38,871 nt of DNA from JBPOIS01 sp052034295. GTDB taxonomy: Bacteria; Pseudomonadota; Gammaproteobacteria; Pseudomonadales; Moraxellaceae. The notes beneath the pieces are model-generated. The model was not told the DNA's origin, ran no database searches, and saw only the letters and a list, made by a program, of their open reading frames with translations. The stretch lies in NCBI GenBank assembly GCA_052034295.1, contig JBPOIS010000146.1, forward strand, positions 1-38,871, written 5' to 3'. The number at the start of each line of letters is the position of its first letter. The first letter of the stretch is position 1. Made by a program: the position numbers and the translations under genes. Below, piece by piece: positions 1 to 9,500 of the stretch.

Positions 1-614
1 GTCGTGCCCTGCGCCGCGCCACCGAAGTCCACCGTGGGGGCCACACTGATCTGTGCTTCATTGCCCACGGTGAAATTGGCCTTGGGCTGCATGCCAAACA
101 CTTTCGCCGTCACGTTGACCGGGAACTGCCGCACGGTGGTGTTGTAGTCCTGCACGGTGGTGATGTAGCGGTTGCGGGCCACAGTGATGCGGTTTTCGGT
201 ACCTTCAAGCTGCGCCGACAGGTCACGGAACAGGGCATCGGACTTCAGGTCCGGATAGCGCTCGGACACCGCCATCAGCCGGGACAGGGCGCCGGTCAAT
301 TGCGCCTGCGCATCCTGAAAACGCTTCATCGCGGCCGGATCGTTGAGCACCTCCGGGGTCACCTGGATCGAGGTGGCGGCCGAACGGGCCTGAATGACCT
401 GGGTCAGCACATCGCGCTCCTGGGCGGCGTAGCGCTCAGTGACCCGGACCAGATTGGGAATCAGGTCGGCACGGCGCTGGTACTGGTTGACCACTTCGGA
501 CCAGGAGGCCTTCACGGCCTCATCCTTGGCCTGCAGGGTGTTGTAGCCACAGCCCGGCAGGGTGGTCAGCAGCACAGCGGACAACAGCCACGGGGCCAGC
601 ACACGGGTTTTCAT
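1..614 (-). CDS. lemA: LemA family lipoprotein (partial, C-terminus outside window)
   Basis: The gene runs off the left edge, so only about 204 N-terminal codons are present and no stop is seen. The ATG at 614-612 is preceded by GGAG about 12 nt upstream. Residues 1-22 form a lipoprotein signal (hydrophobic LLSAVLLTT followed by the lipobox LPGC, Cys at residue 22), so the protein is probably lipidated and membrane anchored. The body matches the LemA helical fold, with the recognisable segment NQYQRRADLIPNLVRVTERY and later AQLEGTENRITVARNRY. LemA proteins are widespread; their biochemical role is not settled, and they often sit beside a TPM-domain or peptidase gene, which would lie outside this window. 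The family call is confident; the function is not known. Confidence 0.9.
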   Translation of the reverse strand, partial: MKTRVLAPWLLSAVLLTTLPGCGYNTLQAKDEAVKASWSEVVNQYQRRADLIPNLVRVTERYAAQERDVLTQVIQARSAATSIQVTPEVLNDPAAMKRFQDAQAQLTGALSRLMAVSERYPDLKSDALFRDLSAQLEGTENRITVARNRYITTVQDYNTTVRQFPVNVTAKVFGMQPKANFTVGNEAQISVAPTVDFGGAAQGT

Positions 615-945
615 CACAGCCACGCTCCATCAAAAAACTTATTGTCTTTCATAAACAAAACGCCGCCATTGCGCCAGATCGCGATTGTGTGGCATTTGTC
701 AGGACGGCCTGAAGCAAGTGAACATCTGTACCCCAGCCACCCGCATGCATCGGTTCTGAAAACTGTGCAGCACTGCGCATTTTTTGAACCATTTTGGGCA
801 GAGCCTGTGAATTTTCCTGCCCGTGGGCGTATCCTGTTTTACAATTGGCCCTGCTTCCAGGGTCTGGCATGGTCTGGTACCCCAGCGGGAACTTGATGCG
901 GTCCGCATGACGCGGACATCACGCGGTTGAATTTGGAGAATACCC
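615..945. other. Intergenic region between divergent lemA and DUF2147 genes
   Basis: These 331 nt separate two divergently transcribed genes and must hold both 5' regions. No plausible coding region is seen; the open frames here lack ribosome binding sites and family resemblance. No pair of good -35/-10 boxes stands out on either strand: the best -10-like string towards DUF2147 is TACAAT at about 840-845, without a matching -35. Small inverted repeats occur at 849-862 (CCCTG-CTTC-CAGGG) and at 896-917. Confidence 0.6.
896..917. repeat. Overlapping small inverted repeats upstream of DUF2147 gene
   Basis: Two overlapping palindromes are read directly: ATGCG-GTC-CGCAT at 896-908 and GTCCGC-ATGAC-GCGGAC at 901-917. 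They lie 28-49 nt before the ATG at 946, where a leader hairpin or an operator could act. No protein can be assigned; chance occurrence in GC-rich DNA is possible. Confidence 0.4.
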
Positions 946-1386
946 ATGCGATTTGCACTGCACACCCCAATTCTGGCGGGTCTGATGATGGTGGCCAGCC
1001 TGAGCCATGCGGCCAGCCTGGATGGCACCCAATGGACCACCGTGGATGAAAACGGCGCCCCCAAAAGCGTGATTCAGTTCAAGGCAGATGGCAAGGGCAC
1101 CTACAGCGGCACCATTGTCAAGCTGCTCAAGGGGGCCACGATGACCACCTGTACCAAATGCAGCGGGGCCAGCAAAAACCGTCCGCTGGTGGGCCTGACC
1201 GTGGTGCACCACCTCAAGGACAGCGGCGGCAATGAATTCGTAGACGGCGAAATCTTCGACCCCAAAACCGGCAAGACCTACCAGATGAAAGGCAAGCTGT
1301 CCGCCGATGGCAAAAGCTTTGAAATGCGTGGCTTTGTCGGCCTTTCGCTGCTCGGCCGCAGCCAGACCTGGATGCGCGCCAACTGA
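946..1386 (+). CDS. Secreted DUF2147 family protein
   Basis: 146 aa, started at the ATG with GGAG at 935-938 (7-nt spacing). Residues 1-22 are a Sec signal peptide (hydrophobic LAGLMMVASLS, cleavage after the SHA motif), so the mature protein is periplasmic. The remainder follows the DUF2147 pattern: an opening G.W..vDenGap.S, a C-x-x-C pair at residues 69 and 72 (CTKC), then DP.tGktY..k..Ls.DGksfemRG, and the closing segment LLGRSQTWMR. DUF2147 proteins are small beta-rich, lipocalin-like secreted proteins, common in Moraxellaceae; no enzymatic activity is established. It stands alone, divergent from lemA and convergent with the antiporter gene. The paired cysteines could form a disulfide or bind metal (inference). 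Confidence 0.9.
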   Translation: MRFALHTPILAGLMMVASLSHAASLDGTQWTTVDENGAPKSVIQFKADGKGTYSGTIVKLLKGATMTTCTKCSGASKNRPLVGLTVVHHLKDSGGNEFVDGEIFDPKTGKTYQMKGKLSADGKSFEMRGFVGLSLLGRSQTWMRAN

Positions 1387-1404
1387 CCCCTTGCCGGAGC
1401 CTTG

Positions 1405-1425
1405 CCCCGGCCTGAGTGGCCGGGG
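1405..1425. terminator. GC-rich hairpin between convergent genes (possible terminator)
   Basis: Perfect 8-bp stem CCCCGGCC (1405-1412) and GGCCGGGG (1418-1425) with loop TGAGT, lying between the stop of the DUF2147 gene and the stop of the convergent antiporter gene. Neither strand has a T-run after the stem, so it is not a classic intrinsic terminator; it may act as a weak bidirectional block or 3'-end protector. Confidence 0.45.
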
Positions 1426-1435
1426 TCTGGGCTGA

Positions 1436-2680
1436 TCAGGTCGCCTGCGGCTGCTCCCGCACAATCACCCGGCGCAGCACCAGCGGGGCCAGCACCGTGG
1501 TGGCCACGATCATCACCACCACCTCAGCAAACAGCACCGGCGTCAGCAGACCACTGGACAGCCCCAGTCCGGCCACAATCAGCCCCACCTCCCCGCGCGG
1601 CACCATCCCGACCCCGACCTTGTGGGCGGTGTTCAGCCCCTGCATCGGCGCAATCACCAGTCCGCCCAGCCACTTGCCCAGCACGGCAATCACCGTCAGG
1701 ATGGCCCCGTTGAGCAGCACTTCGGCACTGCCCAGCGCCGCCAGCGGCAACTGCACCCCCACCATGGCAAAAAACACTGGTGCCAAAAAGCTCTCCAGTG
1801 CATGGACTTTGTCCTCAAAATCATACTGATCCTTCACCTCGGCCAGCACCATGCCGATCAGGAACGCCCCAATGATCGGCGCCAGCCCGGCCACCCCGGA
1901 CAGCGCCGCAAAGCCCAGACTGGCCGCCACCCCCCAGCCAAAGCCATTCGACACCAGCATCGGGTCAATCCGCGGCTGCAACCGGTTGATCAGCGGCACC
2001 CCGATCAACAGCACCGCCAGCACGAAGCCGATGGAAATGGCCAGCGTGGACAGCACCCCCAGCACGCTGATTTCGCCGCCGGTGGCCATGCCGGACACCA
2101 CCCCCAGGATCGACAGCCCCAGGATGTCGTCAATCACCGCAGCGCCCATGATGATCCGCGCATACTGGCTGTCCAGCACCCCGAGTTCCTTCAGCACCTG
2201 TGCGGTGATGCCGACACTGGTGGCCACCATCGCCGTGCCGATGAACAGACTCTGCAGGCGGCTGTGGTCCTCAAACATACCCCACGCATAGCCCCCGGCC
2301 ATGGGCAGCGCAATGCCCAGGATCGCCACCAGCAAGGCCTCCTTGCCCACTGCCATCAGGTCACGCAGCCGGGTCTCCAGCCCGACCATGAACATCAGAA
2401 AAATCGCCCCGAACTCGGCCAGCGCCTGCAGGGTCAGGTTCACCTCCACCCAGCCCAGCAACCCCGGCCCGACCACCACCCCGGCCACCACCTGGCCAAT
2501 CACCGTGGGCTGGCCCAGCCGCCGGGCCAGACTGCCAAACAGCAGTGCCGACAGCACCAGCGCAAACAGGGCAAACAGGATGCGCGACAGCTCGGCATGA
2601 CTCTCCCCCCCGGCGGCCCAGCCATAGGCGGGCAGCAGCGTCAACACAGTACCGGCGAGGAAGGGGATCAGTCTGGTCAT
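1436..2680 (-). CDS. CPA2-type cation/proton antiporter (KefB/NapA-like membrane domain)
   Basis: 414 aa. The ATG at 2680 has GGAG at 2690-2687, 6 nt away. It is an inner membrane monovalent cation/H+ exchanger of the CPA2 family: many hydrophobic segments, the early motif GQPTVIGQVVAGVVVGPGLL near residues 56-75, FMVGLE near 97-102, and the paired acidic residues D184-D185 in the motif AAVIDDILGL, which bind and exchange ions in this family. The protein ends just after the membrane domain, so it lacks the TrkA-N (RCK) regulatory module of KefB/KefC. Residues 1-23 look like a signal sequence ending AWA-A, as in some members with an extra N-terminal helix. The upstream gene is nhaD, but an intrinsic terminator separates them. 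Na+ versus K+ specificity cannot be read from the sequence. Confidence 0.85.
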   Translation of the reverse strand: MTRLIPFLAGTVLTLLPAYGWAAGGESHAELSRILFALFALVLSALLFGSLARRLGQPTVIGQVVAGVVVGPGLLGWVEVNLTLQALAEFGAIFLMFMVGLETRLRDLMAVGKEALLVAILGIALPMAGGYAWGMFEDHSRLQSLFIGTAMVATSVGITAQVLKELGVLDSQYARIIMGAAVIDDILGLSILGVVSGMATGGEISVLGVLSTLAISIGFVLAVLLIGVPLINRLQPRIDPMLVSNGFGWGVAASLGFAALSGVAGLAPIIGAFLIGMVLAEVKDQYDFEDKVHALESFLAPVFFAMVGVQLPLAALGSAEVLLNGAILTVIAVLGKWLGGLVIAPMQGLNTAHKVGVGMVPRGEVGLIVAGLGLSSGLLTPVLFAEVVVMIVATTVLAPLVLRRVIVREQPQAT

Positions 2681-2823
2681 GCGTGGCTCCCAAAAACTCA
2701 GTCAAAACCTTCCGGATCTTAAGAACCGCGGCCCCGCCACACCAGACCGATTGCGTAAATCAGCACCGCAAAGCCCACGGCATTCAGGACCCAAAAACTT
2801 CAGACTGAGTGGACAAAACGCCG

Positions 2824-2862
2824 TTTTTGCGCAGCAAAAAGCCGGTACAGGACCGGCTTTTT
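2824..2862 (-). terminator. Intrinsic terminator of nhaD with an overlapping alternative hairpin
   Basis: Perfect 11-bp inverted repeat AAAAAGCCGGT (2836-2846) and ACCGGCTTTTT (2852-2862), loop ACAGG, 16 nt after the nhaD stop; on the minus strand it gives a GC stem followed by five U. The same U/A tract also pairs in a second hairpin, TTTTTGC (2824-2830) with GCAAAAA (2834-2840), so the two structures exclude each other. The A/U symmetry would also allow termination of plus-strand transcripts. Confidence 0.85.
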
Positions 2863-2877
2863 CTGGACAAACGGGAC

Positions 2878-4245
2878 TCAGCCCAGCGTGTGCAGCACGA
2901 TGTACACCCCGGCCCCGGCCAGATAGCCCATCAAGGCCAGACCAGAGATGTGGCGCAGGTACCATCCAAAGCTGATTTTTTCCATGCCCATCGCCGCCAC
3001 ACCGGCCGCCGAACCAATGATCAGGCAACTGCCGCCGGTGCCCGCACAGTAGGCGAGCATTTCCCAGAAGGTGCCATCCTGCACGAAATGCTGCAGCCAG
3101 TCGGCCTGTGGACCTGTCACCGCTTCAGCGGGCAGCAGCGGGTACATTTTCATGGCACCGGCCACCAGCGGCACGTTGTCCACCACCGCAGACAGCAGGC
3201 CAATCGCCACGTTGATGGCGTAGACATTGCCCAGACTGTCACGCAGCCAGCCGGCCACCGCCGTGAGGTGCCCCGCCGTGGACAGCGCCGACACCGCCAG
3301 CAGGATACCGAGAAAAAACAGGATACTGGGCGTGTCGATGCGGCGCAGCACCCCGGCCACCGTCAGCGGGTGGCGCTGCTCATCGTCCTTGCCGTGGTGC
3401 ATCAGCTCAGTGACCACCCAGAGCACCCCCAGACCAAACAGAATGCCCATGTATGGCGGCAGGTGGGTGACGGTCTTGAACACCGGCACAAACAGCAGCG
3501 CACCGATACCGAGCACAAACACGGTCTGGCGCTCACGCAGCGACACCTCCAGCGCATCGTTTTCCCCCACAAAATGCAGTGGACGCTCCACCTCCCCTTT
3601 CAGGCGCAGGCTCAGCCACAGCAGCGGCACCAGCAGACACACCAGCGACGGCAGAATCAGCTGCTTGACGATGGCCAGCGTGGTGATCTGGTTGCCGATC
3701 CACAGCATGGTGGTGGTCACATCCCCAATCGGCGACCACGCCCCCCCGGCATTGGCGGCAATCACCACCACCCCGGCGTACACCCAGCGCTGCTGTTGCT
3801 GGGCAATCAGCTTGCGCAGCAGTGAAATCATCACGATGGTGGTGGTCAGGTTGTCGAGCGCCGCCGACAGAAAAAACGTCAACAGGCCGATCAGCCAGAG
3901 CAGGGTCGATTGCTTGCGGGTGCTGATCCGCTCGGTCACCACCGAAAACCCCCGGTGCGCGTCGATCAGCTCCACGATCACCATTGCACCCATCAGAAAA
4001 AACAGGATCTCGGCGATTTCACTCAGGTGGTGGCGCAGTTCCGTGGGCACCCAGTCGGTGGCGTGCTGCGCAGTGCCCTGCACCATTTCATTCAGCGGCG
4101 CCAGCTCCGGCCCGGCAAACGCCAGCAGGGTCCAGCACAGCACCGCTGTGAGGATGGCTGTGGCCGATTTGTCCACCTTGATCGCATGCTCAAAGGCAAT
4201 GCACACATACCCCAGCACAAACACCAGCGCCACCGCGGCCAACAT
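2878..4245 (-). CDS. nhaD: Na+/H+ antiporter NhaD
   Basis: 455 aa, inner membrane sodium/proton antiporter of the ion transporter (IT) superfamily, expected to extrude Na+ (or Li+) in exchange for protons. I start at the ATG at 4245-4243 because GGGGAG lies at 4256-4251 with 5-nt spacing and because the first membrane helix begins at once (MLAAVALVFVLGY); the open frame continues upstream but that part is hydrophilic and unlike the family. Conserved features include ALDNLTTTIVM (D131, N132), the signature SPIGDVTTTM at 171-180, AVVDNVPLVAG in the second half and GTGGSCLIIGSAAG near the C-terminus, giving the two-fold repeat of the IT fold. It lies between the PAP2 gene (137 nt upstream) and a clear terminator, so it is probably a single-gene unit. 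Confidence 0.93.
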   Translation of the reverse strand: MLAAVALVFVLGYVCIAFEHAIKVDKSATAILTAVLCWTLLAFAGPELAPLNEMVQGTAQHATDWVPTELRHHLSEIAEILFFLMGAMVIVELIDAHRGFSVVTERISTRKQSTLLWLIGLLTFFLSAALDNLTTTIVMISLLRKLIAQQQQRWVYAGVVVIAANAGGAWSPIGDVTTTMLWIGNQITTLAIVKQLILPSLVCLLVPLLWLSLRLKGEVERPLHFVGENDALEVSLRERQTVFVLGIGALLFVPVFKTVTHLPPYMGILFGLGVLWVVTELMHHGKDDEQRHPLTVAGVLRRIDTPSILFFLGILLAVSALSTAGHLTAVAGWLRDSLGNVYAINVAIGLLSAVVDNVPLVAGAMKMYPLLPAEAVTGPQADWLQHFVQDGTFWEMLAYCAGTGGSCLIIGSAAGVAAMGMEKISFGWYLRHISGLALMGYLAGAGVYIVLHTLG

Positions 4246-4381
4246 CCCTGCTCCCCTTTTTTTTGAAAAAAACGCCGATCCCACTGGACCGGGGTGACAG
4301 CTTAACGCATTTTCAGAAGCGGCAGGCAACCCGGTTGCAGGCACGGGGCCGGGGGCCGGACGCGCCTACACCCGCTGTACC

Positions 4382-4930
4382 TCACCAGACCGACTGGATC
4401 TGTACGCCCCAGACCTGACGATCCAGAAACGGCGTCACGGTGGTGCCGGTCTTTGGCTGGGTGAAATACAGGCCAGAGATGACCCCAAGTGCACAGCCCA
4501 CCACCACATCACGGACATGATGCAGGTCCTGATCCACCCGTGACCAGCCCACGTAGGCCGCAGGCAGCAGGGCCGCGCTGCCGTAGCGCCAGCCGTAGCG
4601 CTGGCCGATGAAAGCCGCACCGGCACAGGCTGTGCTGGTGTGCCCCGAGGGAAAGGCGTAGTCATCGCCATTGGGCCGGATGCCCCAGTCAGTGTCATGG
4701 GTGGCGTATTTGAGCGCTTCCGTGGTCACAAACGACGTACCCATGGTTTTGGCCAGCATCCAGAATCCTTCGTCATCCTGCTGGGCCAGCGTGATCACCC
4801 CGGCCAGCGCGGGCAGACCCAGCGCAATCACCTGATCCGAGCCACGGCCCTCCAGTCCACCCGCCTGTGCCGATGTGGACAGCAGCAGGGCGGTGGCGCA
4901 GACCATGGCTTGAATTGAATGGATGTTCAT
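4382..4930 (-). CDS. PAP2-family phosphatase, exported
   Basis: 182 aa. The chosen ATG (4930-4928) has GGGAG at 4940-4936, 5 nt away, and begins a signal peptide (hydrophobic CATALLLSTS, cleavage after AQA near residue 23); the longer frame to 5047 crosses the gltD terminator and is rejected. Motif 2 PSGHTS (94-99, H97) and motif 3 SR-x5-H-x3-D (S130, R131, H137, D141) of the acid phosphatase / PAP2 superfamily are intact. Motif 1, usually K-x6-RP, is stretched here to K74-x10-R85-P86. The protein is likely a periplasmic or membrane-associated phosphatase acting on phosphatidic acid, undecaprenyl-PP or a related lipid phosphate; the substrate cannot be told. It is transcribed after gltD but behind that operon's terminator, so it probably has its own promoter. 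Confidence 0.87.
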   Translation of the reverse strand: MNIHSIQAMVCATALLLSTSAQAGGLEGRGSDQVIALGLPALAGVITLAQQDDEGFWMLAKTMGTSFVTTEALKYATHDTDWGIRPNGDDYAFPSGHTSTACAGAAFIGQRYGWRYGSAALLPAAYVGWSRVDQDLHHVRDVVVGCALGVISGLYFTQPKTGTTVTPFLDRQVWGVQIQSVW

Positions 4931-5016
4931 GTGCACTCCCTTGTGCTTGTGATTGAACCCTGTGGCCCTGGAAGCCGGACCTGCATCCCCGCACTGGGTG
5001 GGCTCATCTGGGCCAG

Positions 5017-5043
5017 AAAAAACCCGCCAGTGCGGCGGGTTTT
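5017..5043 (-). terminator. Intrinsic terminator of gltBD
   Basis: Inverted repeat AAAACCCGCC (5019-5028) and GGCGGGTTTT (5034-5043), loop AGTGC, starting 12 nt after the gltD stop; on the minus strand the GC stem is followed by six U (5022-5017). Confidence 0.92.
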
Positions 5044-5055
5044 GCATCCGGTACC

Positions 5056-6486
5056 TTACAGGCCCAGATAGTCGAGGATGCCCTCGGCAGCCTTGCGGCC
5101 TTCCCAGATCGCGGTGACCACCAGATCCGAGCCGCGCACCATGTCGCCCCCGGCAAAGATTTTTGGGTTGCTGGTCTGGAACGGATAAGCCTGATGCTCC
5201 GGGGCGGTCACCCGGCCCGAGCCATCCATGCCGATGCCCTGCTCGGCAAACCAGGCCGCCGGGCTGGGCCGGAAGCCAAACGCCAGCACCACCGCATCGG
5301 CCGGCAGGATTTCTTCAGAGCCAGGAATCGGCTCCGGGCTGCGGCGGCCCCGGCTGTCGGGCTCACCCAGCGCGGTGGTGACCACCTTGACGCCGGTGAC
5401 CTTGCCGTTTTCGCCGACGATTTCGATCGGCTGGCGGTTGAAGAGGAACTGCACGCCTTCTTCGCGGGCATTGCGCACTTCACGCACGCTGCCGGGCATG
5501 TTTTCTTCATCACGGCGGTAGGCACAGGTGACGGTCCTGGCCCCCTGACGGATCGAGGTGCGGTTGCAGTCCATGGCGGTGTCGCCACCGCCCAGCACCA
5601 CCACGCGCTTGCCGGCCATGTCCACATAGGCGGCGGGGTCTTTTTCCCAGCCTTCGGCGGCATGACAGCGGTTGACGTTGGCGATCAGGAAGTCCAGCGC
5701 GTCGTGCACGCCCTCCAGATCTTCACCGGCAAAGCCACCTTTCATGTAGGTGTAGGTGCCCATGCCCATGAACACAGCGTCGTAGTCGTCCAGCAGTTGC
5801 TGCACGCTGACGTCCTTGCCGATTTCGGTGTTCAGGCGGAATTCGATCCCCATGGCCTCGAAGACACCCCGGCGGCGGGTCATCACCGCTTTTTCCATCT
5901 TGAACTCGGGGATGCCAAAGGTCAGCAGGCCACCGATTTCGGGGTTTTTGTCAAACACCACCGGCTGCACCCCATTGCGCACCAGAATGTCGGCACAGCC
6001 CAGACCGGCCGGACCGGCACCGATGATGGCAACCTTCCTGCCGGTCGGGACCACCCGGGACATGTCCGGACGCCAGCCCAGCGCGAAGGCGGTGTCGTTG
6101 ATGTATTTTTCGGCATTGCCGATGGTCACGGCCCCAAAGCCGTCATTCAGGGTACAGGCCCCTTCGCACAGGCGATCCTGCGGGCAGACCCGGCCACAAA
6201 CCTCTGGCAGGGTGTTGGTCTGGTGGCACAGCTCAGCCGCCGCAAACAACTGCCCTTCACTGAGCAGTTTCAGCCAGTTGGGGATGTAGTTGTGGACCGG
6301 GCACTTCCACTCGCAGTAGGGGTTGCCGCAGCCCAGGCAGCGGTGCGATTGCTGCTGGGCCGTGGTTTTTTCAAACGGCTGATAAATTTCAACAAAATCG
6401 GCCTGACGCACAGCCAGGTCTTTTTTATCGGGATCCTGACGCGGCACGTCAAGGAACTGAAAATCATTGTTCAGGCGCTCGGCCAT
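5056..6486 (-). CDS. gltD: Glutamate synthase (NADPH) small subunit
   Basis: 476 aa, close to the 472 aa of E. coli GltD. It oxidises NADPH and passes electrons through FAD and Fe-S clusters to the large subunit. Visible features: N-terminal cysteines C50, C53, C58, C62 and C97, C101, C107, C111 for two 4Fe-4S clusters; FAD motif GAGPAG (156-161); NADPH motif GGGDTA (299-304); C-terminal FAD contact FAGGDMVRG. Two adjacent ATGs exist, at 6489 and 6486; GGAG at 6498-6495 is 5 nt from the first and 8 nt from the second. I take the second, which gives the usual MAERLNN start, but the first is possible. The GTG-started longer frame at 6513 lies before the ribosome binding site. It follows gltB by 72 nt and ends in a strong terminator. 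Confidence 0.97.
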   Translation of the reverse strand: MAERLNNDFQFLDVPRQDPDKKDLAVRQADFVEIYQPFEKTTAQQQSHRCLGCGNPYCEWKCPVHNYIPNWLKLLSEGQLFAAAELCHQTNTLPEVCGRVCPQDRLCEGACTLNDGFGAVTIGNAEKYINDTAFALGWRPDMSRVVPTGRKVAIIGAGPAGLGCADILVRNGVQPVVFDKNPEIGGLLTFGIPEFKMEKAVMTRRRGVFEAMGIEFRLNTEIGKDVSVQQLLDDYDAVFMGMGTYTYMKGGFAGEDLEGVHDALDFLIANVNRCHAAEGWEKDPAAYVDMAGKRVVVLGGGDTAMDCNRTSIRQGARTVTCAYRRDEENMPGSVREVRNAREEGVQFLFNRQPIEIVGENGKVTGVKVVTTALGEPDSRGRRSPEPIPGSEEILPADAVVLAFGFRPSPAAWFAEQGIGMDGSGRVTAPEHQAYPFQTSNPKIFAGGDMVRGSDLVVTAIWEGRKAAEGILDYLGL

Positions 6487-6558
6487 CATGAACTCTCCAA
6501 GGCAGGTGCACACGGGCGAAACACCCGGGCACCGGCCAGATTCAGCAACGTGGTCAGG

Positions 6559-9500
6559 TTATTGGGGATCCGCCGTGGTGGTTTTCAGCAGCCCGCTCAG
6601 GCTGGCCGCCTTGGGCTTGACCAGGTAGAACTTGCGCAGGTACTCGTCAAACTCATTGAGGATGGTCTGTCCCCAGGCGCTGCCGGTCTCGTGCACATAT
6701 TCCTCGATCACGCTGTACAGGTGCTCGCGGTAGCGCTCCATCGGCTCGCTGGAAATGCGGTTCAGGTCAATCAGCTCATGGTTGCAGCGGTCGTAGAAAT
6801 CGCCTTCCAGATCGAGCACATAGGCAAAGCCCCCGGTCATGCCCGCGCCAAAGTTCAGGCCGGTATGGCCCAGCACGGTGACCAGACCGCCGGTCATGTA
6901 TTCACAGCAGTGGTCGCCAGCGCCCTCGATGACCGCCTGCGCACCCGAGTTGCGCACCGCAAAACGCTCACCGGCCGTGCCGGCGGCAAACAGCTTGCCA
7001 CCGGTGGCGCCGTACAGGCAGGTGTTGCCGATGATGGCGGTGTCCTGACTGGCAAACGGCGAGCCCTTGGGCGGGAAAATGGTGATCTGGCCGCCGGCCA
7101 TGCCCTTGCCCACATAGTCGTTGGCATCGCCTTCGAGACGGATGTGCAGGCCACCGGCGTTCCAGACCCCCAGCGACTGACCGGCGGTGCCTTTCAGCTC
7201 CAGGGTGATCGGGGCATCGCTCAGGCCCAGGTTGCCGTGGCGCTTGGCGATTTCACCGGACAGGCGCGCACCGATCGAGCGGTCGCAGTTGCACAGGTCA
7301 TAGTGGTAATGTCCGCCCAGACGGCCCTCGATGGCGGGCAGCAGGTCGGCCACCATGCGCTCGGCCAGTTCGCCCTTGTCGTGGGGCTGGTTGCGGCCTT
7401 CGACGCAGTACTGTGCCTTGCCTTCGCCGGCCGGGTGCACGGTCAAGAGCGGGGTCAGGTCAAGGTGCTGCTGCTTGTCGGTCTCGCCGGGCAGCATTTC
7501 CAGCAGGTCGGTGCGGCCAATCAGCTCGGCCATGCTGCGCACGCCCAGCTTGGCCATCCACTGCCGGGTTTCTTCGGCCACAAAGCGGAAGAAGTTGATC
7601 AGCATTTCCGGCTCGCCGATGTAATGCTGCTGGCGCAGGGTGTCCTGCTGGGTGGCCACGCCGGTGGCGCAGTTGTTCAGGTGGCAGATGCGCAGGTATT
7701 TGCAGCCCACGGCGATCATTGGGGTGGTGCCAAAGCCAAAGCTTTCTGCGCCCAGAATCGCCGCCTTGACCACATCCAGACCGGTCTTCAGACCGCCATC
7801 GGTCTGCACGCGCACTTTGCCGCGCAGGTCGTTGACCCGCAGCGCCTGATGCGCCTCGGACAGGCCCAGTTCCCACGGCGAACCGGCGTAGTGGATCGAC
7901 GACAGCGGGCTGGCTGCGGTGCCGCCATCATAGCCGGAGATGGTGATGAAATCGGCGTAGGCCTTGGCCACTCCGGCGGCGATGGTGCCCACACCGGGTT
8001 CGGCCACCAGTTTCACCGACACCATGGCCTGCGGGTTGACCTGCTTGAGGTCAAAAATCAGCTGGGCCAGATCTTCGATCGAGTAGATGTCGTGGTGCGG
8101 CGGCGGCGAAATCAGCGTCACGCCAGGCACGCTGTAGCGCAGCCTGGCAATCAGGCCGTTGACCTTGCCGCCAGGCAGCTGGCCGCCTTCACCGGGCTTG
8201 GCGCCCTGTGCCACCTTGATCTGCAGCACTTCGGCCGAGCACAGGTAGGCTGGGGTGACGCCAAAGCGGCCGGAAGCCACCTGCTTGATCTTGGAGTTTT
8301 TGAGGGTGCCATAGCGGGCCGGGTCTTCACCGCCCTCGCCAGAGTTGGAACGCCCGCCGATGGTGTTCATGGCAATGGCGATCGACTCGTGGGCTTCCGG
8401 CGACAGTGCACCCAGCGACATGCCCGCCGAGTCAAAGCGCGGCAGGATCGCCTCGACACTTTCGACTTCATCCACGGCAATGCTGTGGTCGGTTTTGAGC
8501 TTGAGCAAATCACGCAGGGTCGCCACCGGACGCTGGTTGACCAGGTCGGCATAGGCCTGATAGTCACTGTACTGACCGGAACGCACTGCCTTGTGCAGGG
8601 TGTTGATCACATCCGGGTTGAAGGCGTGGTATTCCTTGTTGTACACAAACTTCAGCAGACCACCGGCATCAATTGGCTGGCGGGCTTTCCACGCGCTGGC
8701 GGCCAGTTTTTTCTGGTCGTTTTCCAGGTCGGTGAAGCGGGCGCCTTCGATGCGGCTGGGCACCCCCTTAAAGCACAGGTCCACCACCTGATGCGACAGG
8801 CCGATGGCTTCAAACAGCTGGCCGGCCCGGTAGGAGGCAATGGTGGAAATGCCCATCTTCGAGAGGATTTTCAGCAGGCCCTTGTCGATGGCCTTGCGGA
8901 AATTGGCCTGCGCATACAGCGGGTCGCCGAGCAGCTCGCCGCGTGCCACCAGGTCGTAGATCACGTCGTAGGCCAGGTACGGGTACACCGCTGTCGCACC
9001 AAAGCCGATCAGCACCGCGAAATGGTGCGGATCGCGGGCCAAGCCGGTTTCGACCAGCAGGTTACAGTCGGCCCGCAGCCCGGCTTCCGACAGCGAATGG
9101 TGGATGGCACCCGTAGCCAGAATGGCGCTGGCGGGCAGGTGTCCGGCCTGCAGGTTGCGGTCGGACAGCAGCAGCAGGGTCTGGCCGTCACGCACGGCCT
9201 GTGCGGCTTCGGCACACAGGCGACGCAGGGCGGCTTCCAGGCCTTCGGACTCCGGATAGTTCAGGTCCAGGGTGTGCAGGCCATAGCCGGGACGCTCGAT
9301 GCTGCGCAGTTGCTGCATCTTGCTGGAGGACAGCACCGGGCTGGAAATGATGATCCGGTCGGCGTGCTCCGGCCCCTGCTCAAACACGTTTTGTTCGCGG
9401 CCCAAGCAGGTTTCCAGCGACATGACGATGGCTTCACGCAGCGGGTCAATCGGCGGGTTGGTCACCTGCGCGAACTGCTGGCGGAAATAATCGGCCATGT

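Noticed and set aside
4246..4344. N-terminal extension of NhaD by 33 residues
   Set aside because: It is hydrophilic, contains the ribosome binding site of the internal ATG and lacks family similarity.
4312..4381. Possible terminator of the PAP2 gene in GC-rich sequence (GGCC-GGG-GGCC near 4347-4357)
   Set aside because: Four-base stem in a G/C run without a U-tract; too weak to call.
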